In this document: in pieces, positions 4,524 through 5,860 of the stretch | Layout: each line of letters starts with the position of its first letter | Numbering within the stretch: the stretch's first letter is position 1 | NCBI GenBank assembly: GCA_030591125.1 | Contig: JAUVBP010000082.1 | Coordinates: 1 to 5,860, forward strand | Length of the DNA: 5,860 bases | Direction of reading: 5' to 3' | DNA from: Candidatus Woesearchaeota archaeon | GTDB taxonomy: Archaea; Nanobdellota; Nanobdellia; Woesearchaeales; UBA11576 | The notes under the pieces: generated by a model | The model's database searches: none | What the model was told of the DNA's origin: nothing | What the model saw: only the letters and a program-made list of their open reading frames with translations | Position numbers and translations under genes: made by a program

Positions 4524-5860
4524 TCAGCTGTCAAGGAACACGTCCTCATCTATCTTGATGGTCTTGACGTCTTTTATGAGACGGAGCTTTTCAGCCACAC
4601 CCTCAAGGACAGCTTTCTCTTTTGAGTCGATCTTGAAAGTGAGCATTATCCTCTTTTTCTTTATACGGGTATTTACTGACTTGACATTGACTTTCTCTGT
4701 CGCGAGCAGATTAAGGAGTTCCGCGAGGATGCCTGGCCGTTCAGTGACATAGACCCGCAGTTTCTTGATGTGCATGTCACTCGGCTCTATCCAGCCCAGC
4801 TTGACGTGCCTTGACTCATCAAGCGTGTGGAGATTTATGCAGTCCGCCTTATGGATAGTTATCTTCCCTTCTTTTGTCCTGAGCCCGACTATTGGATCAT
4901 TGAAGACAGGTTCACAGCACTTCGAGATCTTGAGAGGGGCTTTCTTCCCTTCTATCGCGATGTAAGAATCTAGCCTTGCCTTTATCTTCTCGCGCTCATG
5001 CGCCTTAGGAGGAGCTTTTGGTCTATGTTCTACCCCTATACCTAAGAATGATCTTATCTTGTTCTTTGCTTTCGATGTCACGACAAAATTGAGCCAGTTC
5101 CTGGACGGCTTGATATTATTGTTTGTCATCACCTCTACAATATCTCCACTATGGAGCTGATGGTCCAGAGGTTCGATGCAGTCATTGACCTTGACTTTCG
5201 CGCAATGATGTCCTATACTGGTATGCACAGCATAAGCGAAGTCGACAGGAGTGGCTTTCTCAGGAAGTGATATGGGATCGCCTTTCGGAGTCAATACGAT
5301 GATCTCGTTCTCGAACAGGTCAATCTTCAGTGTCTCGACAAATTCAGTCGCGTTCTTTGACTGCCTCAACCAGCCAAGTATCTGCCTGAGCCACATTATC
5401 TTACGGTCAAACATCCTGTCTTTTTCAGTACCCTTGTATCGCCAATGTGCAGCGATGCCCTCTTCTGCGATGTCATGCATCTCATGGGTCCTTATCTGCA
5501 CCTCGACCATCTTGTTCTTGTACATGACAGATGTATGGATCGACTGGTAACCATTTGCTTTGGAATGCTGTATATAATCCTTGAACCTCTCAAGTGTCGG
5601 CTCGAATATTGTGTGTATCACCTCAAGTGTCTTATAGCACTCAGGTATTGTATTGACGACTATCCTTATGGCTATGAGATCGTGTATCTGGTCAAAGTTC
5701 CTCTGTTTCTTGATCATCTTCTTATATATCGAGTAGAAGTATTTGGCGCGGCCGAACACCTCTGACTTGATGTGCTTGGCGGTCAGTGAAGTCTCGATCA
5801 TGTCAACGACACATGAAGCTATCTGTTCCCTCTCTGCCCGCTTCTCTGCTATCTTCTCCT
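4524..5860 (-). CDS. rel: Long RelA/SpoT (RSH) family (p)ppGpp synthetase/hydrolase, N-terminus beyond window
   Basis: RSH enzymes make (p)ppGpp from ATP and GDP/GTP and, when an HD domain is present, also break it down. The frame is open to the right edge, giving 444 visible residues, so the ATG at 5801 is internal. Visible order: a linker helix (EKIAEKRAERE) like the one joining HD to synthetase in long Rel proteins; synthetase domain with GRAKYFYSIYKKM (36-48), HDLIAIR (59-65), RFKD (91-94), NGYQSIHT (102-109), EVQIRT (119-124) and EEGIAAHWRYK (132-142); TGS domain from IVLTPKG (187) to EVMTNN (247); a Cys-Cys...His...Cys zinc-finger-like domain (314, 315, 336, 340); and a C-terminal ACT domain (366-444). 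All synthetase motifs look intact, and RFKD is the form seen in bifunctional Rel/SpoT. The stretch between TGS and the zinc-finger-like domain is short for a bacterial long RSH. Long RSH genes are uncommon in archaea, so bacterial origin by transfer is likely. Five T follow the TGA (4521-4517) as a weak possible stop signal. Confidence 0.93.
   Translation of the reverse strand, partial: EKIAEKRAEREQIASCVVDMIETSLTAKHIKSEVFGRAKYFYSIYKKMIKKQRNFDQIHDLIAIRIVVNTIPECYKTLEVIHTIFEPTLERFKDYIQHSKANGYQSIHTSVMYKNKMVEVQIRTHEMHDIAEEGIAAHWRYKGTEKDRMFDRKIMWLRQILGWLRQSKNATEFVETLKIDLFENEIIVLTPKGDPISLPEKATPVDFAYAVHTSIGHHCAKVKVNDCIEPLDHQLHSGDIVEVMTNNNIKPSRNWLNFVVTSKAKNKIRSFLGIGVEHRPKAPPKAHEREKIKARLDSYIAIEGKKAPLKISKCCEPVFNDPIVGLRTKEGKITIHKADCINLHTLDESRHVKLGWIEPSDMHIKKLRVYVTERPGILAELLNLLATEKVNVKSVNTRIKKKRIMLTFKIDSKEKAVLEGVAEKLRLIKDVKTIKIDEDVFLDS

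Noticed and set aside
1..5860. CRISPR arrays, tRNA or rRNA genes, insertion sequences
   Set aside because: No spaced palindromic repeats, no cloverleaf or rRNA-like segments, and no transposase or terminal inverted repeats were seen on either strand.

Overview
The window reads as archaeal. It carries an archaeal-type cluster of translation factor aIF6, prefoldin alpha subunit and SRP receptor FtsY. Its promoters are TTTAAA-type TATA boxes, two of which lie about 26-27 nt upstream of a start codon, as expected for leaderless transcripts. Ribosome binding sites, where present, match the AGGAGGTGAT consensus. The small compact genes, the DUF4870/Tic20-like membrane protein and a bacterial-type long RelA/SpoT enzyme suggest a DPANN lineage, perhaps Woesearchaeota or Pacearchaeota. 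That placement is an inference from gene content and was not tested by phylogeny.

Layout. Positions 1-120 hold the end of a plus-strand reading frame that matches the motif III region of a Ski2/Hel308-like helicase and then stops, so the second RecA domain is absent. Everything else is on the minus strand and converges on it. Reading in the direction of transcription, from right to left, the genes are: a long RSH-family (Rel/SpoT) gene cut by the right edge of the window (4524-5860); an unrecognised 110-residue soluble protein with its own leaderless-type promoter (4094-4426); then the cluster aif6 (3302-3988), a 55-56-residue helical ORF (3122-3292), pfdA (2658-3083) and ftsY (644-2656); and finally a small three-helix membrane protein with its own promoter and Shine-Dalgarno site (163-525), followed by a T-rich tail.

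The cluster deals with ribosome subunit maturation (aIF6), folding of new chains (prefoldin) and delivery of ribosomes to the membrane (FtsY). In many archaea the slot between aif6 and pfdA holds ribosomal protein LX (L18Ae). Here it holds an unrelated-looking acidic helical micro-protein. FtsY is unusually long: about 375 residues of Glu/Pro/Lys-rich linker precede a normal NG GTPase core, and the linker contains a possible SAP-like mini-domain and an extra basic-hydrophobic patch.

The points most worth a second look are the broken helicase, the archaeal long Rel with a shortened region between its TGS and zinc-finger-like domains, the composite FtsY linker, and the micro-protein at the LX position.
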